Position numbers and translations under genes: made by a program. From the NCBI GenBank assembly GCA_037013685.1, contig CM072896.1:9985444-10049443 (forward strand): a DNA stretch of 64,000 bases, in the 5' to 3' direction. The notes under the pieces are model-generated. The model was given only the letters and a program-made list of their open reading frames with translations. It was not told the DNA's origin and did no database searches. This document shows positions 38,594 to 52,598 of this stretch, one piece after another. This DNA is from Acridotheres tristis (Eukaryota > Chordata > Aves > Passeriformes > Sturnidae). How positions within the stretch are numbered: position 1 is the first letter of the stretch; every line of letters begins with the position of its first letter.

Positions 38594-39290
38594 GGCGGCG
38601 GCGAAGGCAACGGGACCCTCCGCTCCGGCCGTGTCGGGGCAGCGACGGCGCGTCCCCGGCGCTGCGGCGCCTCCCGGCCCTGCCCTCCGCCTCACTCCTG
38701 CCCCGCCGCCTCCCCCGGCCCTCCCTCGCGGCCGGGCCCCGCGGGGCCGTGCGCTCCCCGGGGCGGTGCGGGCTGCGGCGGGGCCGAGCGCGGCGCCTCG
38801 GGAGCCCGGTCAGCGCCGTCCGCCGCAGCGCAGCGCCGTGCCCGGCGCTCCTCGCACCTGCGAGCCGCTGCCTGCGAGCCGCTGCCCGGCCGGGACATGC
38901 GGGAGGCGCAGCCGGTCGGGAGCTGTTCGGCGGAGGGATGCGGGAGCGGCTGCCGGAGTTCAGGACGGCTGCAGAAGTTGCTGGCGTTGTGCTCTGGCTG
39001 CGGTGTGGGAGCAGGGACGTGACAGCGAGGTGCTCGTTGACTCCAGAGAGACACGGGCGATCCTTGCTGAGTCCTCGTTACGAATGTCATGATGTTCCTG
39101 GAGCCCCAGCCCCGTAAACCATGTGATTGAAATGACGGGGGTTTCTTTCTGGCTCAGATGTCACACTTGAGCATTTAGAGAAGGAGCCTCGAGTTAACTA
39201 CAAATTACGTCTTGTTTTGAGCTCGTTCAGACTATTTTATTTGGTTACTTTCAGCAAACTTTTCCTGGTTTGTTTCCTTTTTCTTTTCAG

Positions 39291-39316
39291 GAAAATACCG
39301 AGTGCATTCTGGCTTG
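39291..39316 (+). other. Exon-like segment just right of the CpG island (plus strand)
   Basis: A superb acceptor (GTTTCCTTTTTCTTTTCAG) and a good donor (CTTG|GTATGT) bracket 26 bp about 200 bp from the island edge. All three frames are open, so no coding frame can be chosen. If used, it would be an early exon of a divergent transcript sharing the island promoter. Confidence 0.3.
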
Positions 39317-40380
39317 GTATGTATCGTGTTTGCAAAACCGTGCCAGAGAATCTGGGCAGTACAAATGATTAGCATTGGTCTGTAGTCATGAAAGGAGCGA
39401 TTAGAAGCACTTGAATCGTAAGTGATGGATGCACGGTGCAAAAATTGTTTTGAACCCAGAGCCTCTTGGGTTCGGCAGGAGTCCTTTTGCCTCAGGTGTG
39501 AAAGTTGGAGGCCTGGAGACAACTGGTATTGCCTTGTAATTGCTGGAAAGATTGCATTTCTGCTGAGATTTGTTTTCAATAAGTTTAGTCTTAAGGTCAA
39601 AGCTCAAGGTCTGCCCTGTCCAGCTAGTTGATGAGTATTGTGCTCCTGTTAGTTACATAGCAAACACTGCTCAACAGGAATTCAGCAGTAAAACCATGGC
39701 AAGAACATTTTATACAGTTCCACAAATGCTGCTGAAAGCTTGATTCATATATGTTGAGCTGCGCTCTTTAGTCAGTGCCCTGTTCAGAGATTTTTTTTTT
39801 AGTGAATTCAAAGAGAAAGGGCAGTAAATCCATGTTTGGACAGCCTTTTTTTTTTCTTCAATAGAGATTCAGTGTTTCTATAAACACATCATTCCTTTGT
39901 CTTTTCTACACCTTGCTATTCCCTTTAGCTGGCACATCATTATGAAATTGTGAAGTTTAGTGAGTTTTGGAAGGGCTTGAGGCATGTGGAGAAAATTATT
40001 TTGTATATTAAATCAGGTTTTGTTCTCTGTTCCAATTTACAGTGCAGAAATTTCTTAGCCAACTTTGGCCAGAGGCACAGTATCATATAACTACTGAATG
40101 AACACCTTTTCTTGTTAAGAAAGGCTACCCGAAACCTGAAGGGTTTGTTCTTGGTGACTTCCACATAACCAAGAGGAAGAAGTTTCATCTTAATTCTTAA
40201 ATATCTCAAGATTTCGTGCTAAGGGTATGGATTACACCTTCTGCCAACGTGTGAAGTGACATAAGAAACAGGCTAACAGCTATGTCATGGTTGCTAAAGT
40301 TAAAGGTGAATCAAAGCAAAGGGAAGTATTGGGTTTTAAATGTAATGTGGAGAAGCTGTGGAAATCGAGACACAACAGCC

Positions 40381-40422
40381 TAGCAGAGGGATTGGACTAG
40401 ATGGTCTCCAGAAGTCAGAAGG
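40381..40422 (+). repeat. Short CR1 LINE 3' remnant
   Basis: The string GGATTGGACTAGATGGTCTC plus CAGAAGTC is the conserved CR1 3'-end text in plus orientation. Only about 40 bp is recognisable. The flanks are not obviously CR1. Confidence 0.65.
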
Positions 40423-41640
40423 ACAGACAGACTTTCAGTTAGGGACTGAGAATGGGAATGACCATTTTCTCTCTATGATGTTGTCACTCCAGAAGTTCAA
40501 AGCAGGTTTTCTACTCTTTAATTTCAGATTTTTTGCTCTTGAGATCTGACAAAAGGGAAGAGCTCTGAGACAGAAAAAGATAGGTTTTTCCTTCTTTGGG
40601 GGTGGAACTATATGTTCAGTCTCACCTTTATGTTTTATTTTTCTTCCCTAATGTGAAAAGGCTCTGAGCCCTTGTTTTTCCATCATTTTTCCACTGCCAT
40701 TCATTGGTCCCCCATTCCAGCAGATAGCACTTACATTACCAATGTACTGCTTATTTGTTTGGTTTTTATCATATCCTTGTAGATGTGAAGCCCTCTGATT
40801 CTCCCCACATAATTTGATTTCATCTCTTTTTTGTTTTTGCATTATTAAATCTTTATTTTCTGTTTCTGTCATCCTCAAAAACTCCACAAACCTGTTGCAC
40901 AGACACATCCTCTTCTATTGCTTCTTCTCACTGTTTCAGAGCCCTTCTTTGAGCCAGCCATTGCAACCTGACATCTTCACAGTCTATCAGAATTATCCTT
41001 TTCTCTGGTAGCCAGTGCCCTTCTTCACTGAAAGCCCATAGTCTTTATTTCTGAAGGATTTAGCCAAGTACTGCTTTGTGCCTTTGTTCTTATTCCTTGA
41101 CAATGTTGGCACATAGCCTAAAAAAACCTATTCTTTTTCCTGGAATCCAGCTTGACAGAAGAGAACTGATTACTGTCACACATTGACTTGTTTCAAAGCT
41201 GTCACCAGGAGTGTATTTTTCTCAGCTTTTAGATATGAATTGGCAACAGGAAGAGAATACTGTGGCATTTTAGTTAGCTGTCTTTTATGTGTCAGCCTAG
41301 GACACTGTTCCCATACTGGATGACGGAAGGTTATGGCCAGAGAATACAATATTTTTATGTTTTAAGGGTACAGACTATTCCAGTTGTTAAGATTTTGCTG
41401 ATTTAAACTTTTATAAAAACTCAAAAGGCTGCTTAAAAATAATTAGTCAGCACTTCTGTTGGGAAAAGAAGCAGAAGAAACTGCTGCACAGTTGTTAGTT
41501 TGAACTGATGGAAACAGTGAAACAATAGCACCAAACTGAGCTGTCTCCTAAGAAAATATGTTAGTCATTCCTGAAAATCAGAGGGAGCCAGACTTGCACT
41601 AGGACTTTGACTAGACTTCAGCCGTTCTATTCCAAACCCC

Positions 41641-41745
41641 ATCTGGATGTGGTCCTGCACAACCTGCTCTAGCTGACCCTGCTGAGCTGTGGGGTTGGAC
41701 TAAGTGCTCTCAAGAGATCTCTTTCAACCCAGAAGCTTCAGTAGA
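41641..41745 (+). repeat. CR1 LINE 3' fragment
   Basis: The segment carries the hallmark CR1 tail text in plus orientation: an ACAACCTGCTCTAGCTGACC block, a GGGGTTGGACTA core, and a decayed form of the 'ctccagaggtccctt-ccaacc' ending (CTCAAGAGATCTCTTTCAACC). It is heavily diverged and truncated at the 5' end, as most bird CR1 copies are. The terminal short tandem repeat is not preserved. Confidence 0.8.
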
Positions 41746-44700
41746 TTTCAAGTTTTGTTCACTTGCAGTGAAAAACTCTCCCCAAAAACTGTGCTTATGC
41801 ATGACTCGGTTTGTCTCAGGAACTCTACAACTCTGTACTGACCCTGTAAGTGGATGGTATTTTCAGGAATAGATCAATGTTGTAGGGGACTGGAGGAAAC
41901 AACATTTTTCTTTCCACTTCTCTTTGCTTGTCCTTTAGATGTTTGTACAAAACTCTCCTAATTAAAATTGCAGAGGTGGAAGCTTAGCATGTTGCAAAAG
42001 CAGGACCAAAAGCCTCTCTGCATTTTGGCATTTTCTAGACATAGGCGTAATATTTCCAGAAAAAATATGGTATTGTCAAATCCTGAGTACAGGGACCATC
42101 TCTCTTACATAATAAAAAAAATTGATGTAGTTAGGACAACAAATCCTTTGGACACTAGTGTTAATCAAGAAGTATTTTAGGATGAACCTTTATTTATCCT
42201 CCTCACCCAAGTTTGCTGTGCAGTTGGTGTGTGCACACAGATTACTGTTTTGATGGATATTTAGTTAGTCCTTTACAATTAACTTTTCCAATGACTGTTA
42301 AAGGGGCTTGACATGGTTGTCCTGTACTTACTGAAAAGTTTTTAAAATATAAGCCATCTAACATGGTTTATATTTGTCTACTAGATCTTTGTTTACCAAA
42401 ATGTATATTACAGTTGGATGTATTACCCTGTGTTTGATTATCGTGCATAAGCAATGACCTTGTGCAGTCAGGTTATTGATGAGCTTGCATAATTCTCTGT
42501 GTTGTTGCTCAATAGATTGGTTGAGCACTGACACTGTAGAGGGACACCTCTTTTACCCAAAATAACAGGTATATTTTGCTTGTGGAATTGGTTAAATTGT
42601 TTGCTTTGAAGATGAGGTTGTTACCTTTTGTATGTTAATGTTTCAGACAAATTTTGTTGTCCACTACTTTGTTTGTTGCTTTGATTTGTTTTAGATTTGG
42701 AGTTTTTTACAGTTACAGGTTTTTTTTCTGTCATTCAAAATCCTGTTCCCTTTGAGATGGGTACTTGAGCTGTGTCTAAAGCACCCTCAACCAACAAACC
42801 AGAATTGTCATAATGTGTTGCAACAAGTAAGTAGCATGACTTACTTTAATTTATATCAGAGCAGATCTGGCTGACAAGATTCTTACTGACAATGGCCAGG
42901 AGCTTAGAGAAAGATGGTCTGGCCAAGGCAGTTGTTGAATGTAGTAAAAAAGAGAATGAACAGTTGTTTGTTGCTTCTCTCCAGACTGGTGACACGGCTC
43001 TGTGTTTAATAAATGCAGCTCATTGCCATAGGGCATGGGTGCAAGATGATTTATTTTTCATCTATGTACATATCTGCAACTACAAAGAGAATTTTTTCTA
43101 AGATAACCTCATTTTTTTGAGTTAAAAGGCAAGTGTAAATATTAAACCTACTCACTCTGTCTGCCTGTCTCTCCAGCTCCCAAACCCTCATTCTGTTTTC
43201 AGCCTACCTGCGTCCCTGGATGAGGGAAGAGAAAGGGCTAGGAGATTGCATTTGAATTCTGAAAGATAAATCAAGGATAATAAGTTGATCACAGATTTTG
43301 GAAATTCTGAATAGTTTGTTATCACTCTCATTCCAGTAAACTAGAGAGCTCCTATAACTGAGTATTCCAGCTGACCTCAACTGTATTTTTCCATAAACTG
43401 AGCCATACAGTTCTTCTTAGGTCAAAAGTAATGCACTCATTTTATTCAGAACTGGGCTCAAAGCTGATAATAATAACCAGCTGGTAGGCAATGAGCCATC
43501 GTATGTAGCATTAACTGAAATCTTTGAGGCATCTGAAGGTGATGATGCATATAGAGTAGACAGAAGGTGACACATTCCCAAACACACTCTTTGAGTTCAT
43601 CTATGCTGCCCTGGTTTTTTTGATAAAGATGAAAAAATAGCTTTTGGCTTCCCCTGTTCTCTGAGCATCCAAACCTAAGGTCCCATGAGCTGTGAGAATA
43701 TAATGTACAACTGCTGTGTGCTTGCTCTTGCCCCTTCCTGCAACTCCAGAGGTTGTTCAGAATGCTGCTGCTTACTTAAAAAGCTATGGTGATAAGGGTC
43801 AGCTCTGTTTTCAGAATACATGTAGAATTTTTAGATTTTTCTGAGTAATTAATGTAAGTGAGATCTGGAATTCTGAGTCTTCCTGAAAATCACTGGCATT
43901 TTTCATTGCTAAACTATTTTTGGAAATTTTATCTAAATTCTAGCTGCCATCCTCCAATGTAGTGTTTCCCTCAGGCTTCTTATTTTTGGCTGTTCTCCTG
44001 GGTGAAATTTTCAAATGCTAAAAGCAGTTAGATTTTAAATAGGTACTATATTTTGTATGTCCCTAGAAAAAGAGGTCAGGTCAAAAGACTTACTAAACAG
44101 GTCTCATAGTAGCTATCAATAAACAACTATCCAGTTTTCCTTCATGTCAATAGGCAGGTAGAAAAGAAAATATGAGAGAGGCCAAAAAAGAGTCTGAAAA
44201 ATAAAATTCAAATACCAATGTAACTGATAATGCAGAATGTTTGATTTGATAGGGTTGTCTGTGGCTATAGTGTTCTGTGCCTTGTAAGATTGTTGTCAAA
44301 GCATAAAAATTGCATAGGTGGTATGAACATACAATTAAAATGTGAAGGAAAAAAAAGCTTTACTTTTTTGGTAGATTTTTCATCTAGGAGTATACCAACT
44401 GCTGTGTGCTGGTTTTCTGTGTGGATTATATATTCATGAGATGCAATGTGAGAAATTTGTCATGCAATATATTTGAATAAATGACAGGATATGCTGACAA
44501 TAAAATGCAGGTGTATGGAAAGAGCAAGACAGTTACTGTTGGTAAAAAAAAAAAAATTACCTTCAGTCCTTCAATCTCATTTTAAACGTCTCTGGCTGAA
44601 CTTGCAAGAGAATAACAAAAAGCTAGCAACCTTTTTACAAACCAGAAGGACTTAAATAAATGTGCAAGTCTGACCTTTCATGTTTTTCATACTTTAGGCT

Positions 44701-47700
44701 GCTAAATTACCATGTACAGTTGTTTAAATAGCTGCAGGAGGGGAGACTGTAAACAGATGCCTACAGTCACGTACAAAATCCTATGGAGCTAAAAGTTTCA
44801 AAATTACCGTGAAATCAATTTTCATCACCGCAGTAGCTAATGGTATTTCTAGAATCATAAATACCGGTTGTTAAACTGAAATGTGTATTTCCACTGTAAC
44901 AGGTACACAGGCATGAAAGCCCCCTCTGCCCTGCCTTTTTATCACAGTTCAGACCTATTCTGTATTCTGAGGAAATTTAAATAATGTGGCCCCCACACCC
45001 ATAATCCTCTGTATTTTCTCAGTAAGCTTGTTAAAGTTACATGATAAATTTTTGACATATCCATGAAACCAGGCCTGCATCAGAGCCTAAGTTTGCAAGG
45101 CCTGAAACACTTTTGAATGAAATTTTGTTTGTAGGGAAACCTAGGGAAAAGACAGATAACTAGCAATAAGGCACACTCTAGGAAGGTTTCAAGCAGGCAA
45201 ATGCAATTTTGTTCATAGTTCCGAACAGAAAGAGCTTATCTTGATTTGGGGAGAAGATGGGAGTGTTTAGAGCTTGATGACATCTTGAAATAATTTTCTG
45301 ACTTATGAGAAAAAAATTAAAATTAAGATCCTATAACTGCATGTGAAGGCAGGCATTTCATTCCATAAATCTGTTTTTCACTATATGCTTTTTGACTTCT
45401 GTCAGTGAACTTGCACTTCAGTGTTTGTTATTTACATTTTGATATAGAAAATAAAAATAAAATGTAATAAAAATGAAGCAAGCTACATGTACTTCTGCTA
45501 TGTGTCTGACTTCTAATTCCTAAAAGCACAATTAACTGGAGTCAGAGAAATGCCTCATTTAAAAAGGTAATTGAAGATTCATCTAGGGAATGGTGTATTT
45601 GAGAAATAAGTGAGTGTTTCATGTGGATAGGCAATGCAACTTCACTTGAATTGGATGAATTGCTCATGATTGGAAGAGGAATGAGTAAAAAAACCCATTT
45701 CTCCCTTTAATGTAAAATTTTGAAACATATGATTCCCACCTCCCAGCTTTTTGGAGGGCTTTTAGAAGACAAGTTGTAATAGTTTGAGAGACATTTTGTT
45801 CATGGTGTATGTTGGGGATTTGTGGAGGACGAAATTCTGAATATTTCTGGCATGGTTAAGCATACCCAGAATGCAGTAAATATTTAATGAGTCCTAGCTT
45901 ATTGATAGCTAGGAGTTTTCTGGGTCTAATTTTCTATTTTCATATTTATTTGTGGTTGCATTTAAAGCATTATGAAGGTCTGCTGTCCTTGCAGGCCAGA
46001 GTACTTAGGGGTTCTCAGAGTCTCAAGAAATTTGATTTAGATAACAACTGGAAATTCACAGTCAGTCACTGGAAATTACTGTGGGATCACAGGCTGCTCT
46101 TGGGAGTGGCTGGGAAGCCATCAGTCAGGAATGAGTTTAGCTACACTGAATGAGTATATTAATTACACTGATAATACAATATGGACTTGCTGACTTCTTT
46201 AGGGTCTTGCCAGTACCACTTTCTGTATAAAACATGAAAAAATTTGAAATTTAGTTTGTCTGAAGAAAAACACAAACAAATCCAAAGCAAACAAAAGCCA
46301 ACTATATTAGCAGAATAACAGATCACACTTCAATGAGTTCTCCCATGAGATTATATTCTCATGCTACTGTAAATGAAGAGTTTGGTTCTGACATTGTACG
46401 GTAAACTAATGTGAAGGAAGGATTGGGCCATTTCTGTGTTGGTGTTATGTTAAAAATTGGTCCAGGTGAGTAATGCTATTAAGTTTTAATTCTAGCAAAA
46501 GGATCTCTGCTACTAAACTATTAAATTATACAAATATATTTTTACACTATTTTGGTTATGATATTCTGATGTGAAAATCAGGAGATGGGAATAAATGTAG
46601 CTTTTTCTGCTGTAAACTGTAGTTCATATTTTGTGGTGTAGTAAAATTTTATTTGCAAGTTATATGGTTTCATACAGAAAACTACTCTGCAAAGCTCTAA
46701 TATTTACAGGTTGTTTTGCTTTTGGAGTATGTGTGTATATTTTGTGTAGTACTCAATTTAAATCTTGATAAATGATATTTAATTGAAAATTCATTATGTG
46801 GCCTCATAGACTTATATCTGGAGGCTCAAAGATACAATATATAAATAGAAAAATCCTTTGAATAAAATGCATAATTAGCTTGGAGTATGGAGTGCAGTGA
46901 AGGCTGTACTTTCTCAGGTGAGTTTTGTTCCCTTTCTGGTATTTTTGTACCTCATTGATTCTCAAAATCTCTGATACAATAGAGTAACTTCAGCATTGGA
47001 ACATGGGGTTTGCCACGTGAGGCTGTCTGAGGTGACAGAAGCATCACCTTGGCTGATTGCTTTTATGGCTCTGAGTGAAGAATATTAGACCCTGGTTTTT
47101 AATTTGTTGCATTGCTGTTCTAATTAGCAGACTATGACATATTGGAAGATCACCCTCATTTGATAAGCTTTACCCATTAGGTGTGTAGCTGAGTTGGCAG
47201 CCACCCGTCCGCTTGGAGGAAGCTGTGAACAACTTCCTCGGTGTGAGTCCTTTGTCAGAAAAGTGTTAAAGGTACCTGAAGAGATCAGGAGGAAGTGAAA
47301 CCGGTCAAATGGGCGCTTGGTTCCCCTGGAGCACTGTCAGGACTCACTCCTAGATGTGTGTGCATTGATTTTTGCCTTGGACTCTCCCCAGACTGTTAAT
47401 TCTGTCTGTGTAGATTCGCCATTTGTCCAATATCTCTGTATATTGGACTTGTCAGTCCAACAAGAACTGCTGTGCTGAGCTTCCCCGTGGCTCCTAACTG
47501 CTGGAACCCCCAGGTCTTCCTGCAGTGCCCATGCTGGAAACCACACAGGATGTGGAAGCATTTAGGTAACTGAAAATGCACCATGCAGCTGATTACTCCA
47601 TGCAGACTGTGTTTGATGCATGGCAATGTTAGATACAGAGTGTGCCTGGACTCTGTGCACAGCACATGCAGGGAATGCTGGTTCTCACTGGATGGGCTGC

Positions 47701-50700
47701 ATTTCTGCTGCCTGCATCAGGAAATTTCACCTGGAAACATCACAAGCCTTACCTAGCCCTCAGTTCCCACAGGTTACTGAGAGAACACATGAATGCAGGC
47801 CCTCCTGCTTCAGGGATGACAACTGCAAGTGTTACAGCCAATATTTGGCCTTATTTTTGTTTTTAAAGTGATAGTGTTAAAACAGAATTTGTCCATTTGC
47901 TTATAGGTGAAGTTTTTCTAATTGCTGAAGGTATTGTGACCAATTTTTTCACTGACTTATACTAGCTGGTTATTGGTAATCCATGTAAAATAGTTATTGG
48001 ACCTTTGGAAGTTTCTCTAAAGCTATTTAAATACATTGGATTAGATTCTGCACCACTACATTTCTAAAGTGCTATGACCATAGCATCATTGGTCCTAACC
48101 ATGAAGAAACTATTACAGAATTTACAAAATTACTGTTGCTTAGAGGTGAGAAAAGACGTATGAAACTTTGTTTTCAAGAGCTAATCCTTTTTCGGTTGTT
48201 GTCCAGAATCTTAATATAGAATAAATAAATCTTGGAAAATTAACGTTATGTTTGACATCAATGACCTCCAATGGAAAATTAATTTCTGAGGTTTAACTCA
48301 TATATATTATATTCATAAACTATTCAGATGACTAAGAATCTAATTTATTTTCTAGTGTTTTAAGAGTTTAGTAATGCTAATACCATTGTTAATGCTAATA
48401 CACTCCCTGATGCAAATGTTAGAACTTGTTGAGTCTGCATTGGCAGATCCTGGTTGGTGTTTTCTGTTGCTGCAGAAGGGGATCTGTCACGGTTTTGGAG
48501 AGACTAGTTTGCTCTAGTGTGAACAGATAAGATAAGGCACACAGCTGGAGAAAGCCCTTCTAAATGTTGTGGTGTTTTATTGCACTTTGGAGATTTCTGT
48601 AGTGCAATAGGAATGGCTTGTGTAAGAAAGGTGGAAGAAATGGAACTCTGAAACACAAAGCTGTTGGAAGCTCTCTTCAGGAATTCTGGATAGACATCTA
48701 TAATTTTTAAGTAACTGTTTGTTTGGGCTATTTTTTTAAGCTCTGTGGGGCAGCCTCCTGAGCAATGTGTGAGTAACATCACAGGCTCAGGCTGTACTTG
48801 CTGCCATGTGTCTTTAGAGAAGGCAGTGCTAATCTGAAACTGCACAGCTCCTGCTTTATGTACTTTTAGCACTTCTGCTAAAACTAAGCTAATAGATCTG
48901 TCAGCTCGTGGTAGTCTCTAGAGACTCATCACCAGAGTAGCCATGTCATTAAATTTTAATCAGACCACAGTAATTCAGTGACAATAAAGATGCATAAAAG
49001 AATAACTTTTCAGTCTAAACAAATGGAGACTGCCTCTGCTTAAGGACCTACAGATAATGTGAAAATCGCTATTAAGAATTTTCTTATTACATGTTGATAT
49101 TCTGGCAATGAAAGTACATAACATGAAAAAGGGTGCGATAAAATGGAAAGATTTTATTATACTGATAGGGATTTTTTATATGGCTTAGATTTCATGGTGT
49201 CTGTTGCTAACTTTTTAATTTTCCAAAGTTGAGCCATATTTATTTAAAAGTAGATAAGTAACGGCTAATTATTTATTTTATTTTGAAACAGGAAGGATTA
49301 GAGTTTAGATTGCTTTAAAAAAGCCTAAAGCATTAATTACTAGTTATTTATTCTTGAAATGAAAACTATTTTGCAGAATTAACAGAAGTCATGACCAGAA
49401 ATGATAGTAGGATGAATTTGTAAAAATATCTCTCATGGATATCTCATTTTAAGTCTCTTAAAATAGAGCAGAGGTTTTGCTAGTATTTGGTTGGTTTGAA
49501 TGTAAATGTTGCAGGTTGCTACTTACTGAAGTTTGTAACAAGTTACTATCTAATTCATTTGAAAATTGACAATTTAAAAACCACTGCAAAGGCCAGTTTG
49601 TTCAGTTTTAGTATCTCAGAAGAGTTGTGTGAAGATCCTATGCAGACCCACAGAATTCACCCACACTCACATTTTGCACTTAGCATTTATCACTCATACC
49701 TTTGGCTTTTACTGACATGCCTAATGACACTTCCTACATTTCCTGTATTACATTTTCAACTAGCAATATTTTTCAAAACCAGGCAGAATTATCCACACTA
49801 TCCATACTGAATGTCATACTGCACCAGTGGGATTTTTAGGAGTCCCACTGTCAGTCAGTAATTGATAATTCAGTAAGCTTAAGAACAGCTTCGTCTTTCT
49901 TCACAGATTTTTCTTTGCCATTCTGTCATATTTCCTCTCCTGATCACCTAAAAGCAAGAAAAATACTGTGCCAACTCCACTACTTTTTGCAGAGTGAAGC
50001 TGGTCTTTAATTATAACCTTCAGGATTGGAATTGCCAACTAGTTTGGAATCTGGAAAATGTTGTATTCTGTGCAAGCCTTTTCATAGGCACAGCACACCT
50101 AATTTTGGTCCTCTGCAGGATTAACATTTTTCTTCTTCATAAATTGTACCTGTTCTCTATTCTGACTAAATCTCCAGCACCATGAGTTCTGTGTATGTGT
50201 ACGTGCTCTGTATCTGTACAAGAGAACAGTGCATGCATGAGAAATGTAACTTTTTCCAAATTTTGTATTTATGCCTTATGTGTTCTGCTATACTCATTCC
50301 AGCAAATCCTTTTGTACTCTGCATTTCTCCAGGAAAGACATGTCTGGGAATTTTGGGGTTTATTTTAAGGAGACATATATTACCAATGTAACAAATACAG
50401 TCTGCATCTTCTTCCCTGTGTGCTCTTGAGATGGTCTCAGGAAAGAGAACTGATAAAAACCAGTCTCCTTTCTCATTGCACTTTAAACTTATCCTCATAA
50501 CAGCCACAGCCTGGGTTTGGATGCATGTGCATAGATGTGCTAACACTGATTTTGGGATTTTTGTGCTTAGTGACCATGTCATCTGCTGGGGATATTTTGG
50601 CCAAAGTACAAATTTCTTGAATAGCACTTGACGTTAATTATCGTGTATGATTTTTGAGATTTAAATTGTGATGGTATTGCAGAAAATTTTGCTTTAACAC

Positions 50701-50942
50701 CTTAGGTCTCTGAGGCATCTGTAGTCTTTCTAAAGGCATCTGTTGCTGCGAGTGGCTGAGCAGGGACAGTGCACTGATACAGGGCCTGTTCCTTTCTTCT
50801 AATCTTCAGTGCTATTCACAACTCCTGGAAAGAGCTGGCATATACACTAAGACTGACCTTCTAGTTCTCTTTTGCACCTTTTTGGCTCACCAAAATGTTT
50901 GTACTTCACACATGAATGGCCTATTTCACTGTGTCTTTACAG

Positions 50943-50984
50943 GAACCCAAATTTCAATTCACTAGTTGGAGAGGGAAATGCAGG
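50943..50984 (+). CDS. Candidate plus-strand small exon
   Basis: The acceptor TATTTCACTGTGTCTTTACAG and the donor AGG|GTGAGTAG are both close to consensus around a 42-bp segment. In phase 2 to 2 it reads NPNFNSLVGEGNA; phase 0 is open as well. It joins in frame to 52599-52638. It could equally be a non-coding exon of a transcript running right from the CpG island. Confidence 0.28.
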
Positions 50985-52598
50985 GTGAGTAGTGGTCTGA
51001 ATTCAGGCTGTGCACCTCTACTGATCCCTGATCTCTCAGGTTGCATGTCCTGTCCTCTCAGTGAAGTCAGTGGCAGTTTCTGTTCCTGTTCAAGTTTCAG
51101 TATACCACCTGCTTTCAGATTCCTAAAAGCCATACCCAATTTTAAGCTTTAAATTTCTTGCTAAACCCACCAGAGGTTCCACTCATGCAACTCTGACATG
51201 TCAACAGCTCAGCATATTCCTGGATGCAATTCCAGGAATTCAGCAATCTGAGCACCCACCAAGCAGCTCAGACTTCTAGCAAGCAGCAGTGGAGCCCAAG
51301 TGATAGTAGGCTCAAACTCTTATTTGGGCTTCAAGTTTCTGATTTAGGGCTCTTTTGTTTCCTTTTAAATTTTTTTAAGCATCTATTTAATCAACCTTCA
51401 GAAAGATGTTATACTGGATGTACAGTCCTCATTAAGTGCAGTCCATAGAAGTATATTTAAATAATTTCCTGAATGTAAGCCTTGCATTTCAATTTTGATT
51501 TTGGTAATGAGTTAAAATGGAAGAACAGTAGAGCCATACTAAAGCAGCTTTGTCAAACTGAGTTTGTAGTTCAGTAATTTAAGTAAGGCCTGATAAAATT
51601 AGACCTGCTTTGATGGGGGATTCCCACAGCTCTCAATTACAGGTTCTTAAACCTTAGGGAAAGGCAAAGTTGATGGCAATTGTATCGTGACGTACTCCTC
51701 TGAATGCCTTACTTTCTTATTTTATGCCGTACCGAATTGGTATGACTTTAGTTAAGCTTCATGTATGCATAAAATAAAATGGTTGGAGTAGTCTCAGGAG
51801 TATTCAATCACTCACTGCTCCATGGTACTTGCTCAAATTTCTTCATTGTTAGTCCTTCAAGCCGAAATCCCTGCAACCATTCCCCTACTCTCATATAAAG
51901 CTGAACACTGCATAATGCTACCAGGTCCTGCACTTACTAAGATTATTTTTCTGTTGTTAAATCTACCTGAACATCCAGTATTGCTCTCTATAGTAATGAT
52001 GGCAGAACTTTTGCATTTCCCTAGCACAGTTTGAGTCTTATAAGTAAATGCTACCTGCTTGGATATATAAGACTGCTTTATGAAGGGTTTGGGACAGCTA
52101 TGCTATTCATACTCCATAGGCTGAATTTAAACACACGCTGGGTGAGGAGGGAGTGGACAAGTAGAGTAATGGGTGTCATTCCCCTTCCTTAAATACCATT
52201 AAGATTGCGCATTAATATGTTGTATTTAAAATGAATGCCACATATTAGTATGTGTGTAAGATTCGGGATAAAATATAAATATTTGAATGTAAACTAGTAT
52301 ATATACTATCTGATATCTTCAAATCCATCTTTTATGCAAGGACCTGATCATCCTTCTTGGAACTAATATTTCAGCTTAGTTGCTGTTTATTGATCTTGTT
52401 TCTCAAGGGAACATCAAAATGTCTTGTGTGTTGCCTAAACCCTTTTACGTTTCAAACCCCTTGTGTTGAGGGGCTCTTACTAAATATTTATGTAGAAAAG
52501 GGCTTTATCTTCACCTTTGGTATGATGTTAAAGGGTGATATATTGCTCACAGCATGCTTGCTTGGGTTTTGTTTTTTTTTTTCTTTTTCCATCTAAAG

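Larger units (their letters stand above)
38215..39110. promoter_or_regulatory. CpG island promoter
   Basis: A sharp block of about 70-75% GC with dense CpG and repeated GGGCGG/CCGCCC-type boxes stands in about 38-40% GC flanks. It contains two splice donors oriented leftwards (GTAGGG at 38561-38560 and GTGAGT at 38475-38474) and a minus-strand ATG in strong context, so it most likely starts transcription leftwards from about 38.6-39.0 kb. Long open frames through the island on both strands are a by-product of GC-rich, stop-poor sequence and are not evidence of proteins. A clean exon-like segment on the plus strand just outside (39291-39316) allows a divergent transcript. Confidence 0.9.

Noticed and set aside
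38157..39092. 311-codon open frame through the CpG island on the plus strand, with overlapping long frames on the minus strand
   Set aside because: Stop codons are rare in 70% GC sequence. The translation is Ala/Pro/Arg/Gly-rich low complexity, and the leading part lies in AT-rich sequence with no promoter. No plus-strand donor fits.
40940..41007. Plus-strand open segment after a superb acceptor (SPSLSQPLQPDIFTVYQNYP)
   Set aside because: The donor is poor (GTAGCC) and joining to the next candidate would create a stop codon.
41968..42180. 70-codon plus-strand frame ending NPLDTSVNQEVF
   Set aside because: It reads coding-like in part but has no acceptor in a usable phase and no good donor before the stop; it lies just after a CR1 fragment.
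39802..47294. Plus-strand mini-exon chain (39802, 41939-41975, 47259-47294 and alternatives near 42389 and 45993)
   Set aside because: A continuous peptide can be assembled, but the pieces are 21-37 bp, several donors are weak (GTAAAT, GTGGAA, GTGAAA), and a needed link exon could not be chosen uniquely.
49994..50391. Hydrophobic plus-strand frames resembling membrane segments
   Set aside because: T-rich AT sequence naturally encodes Phe/Leu/Ile runs. No donors of the GTRAG type follow the acceptors.
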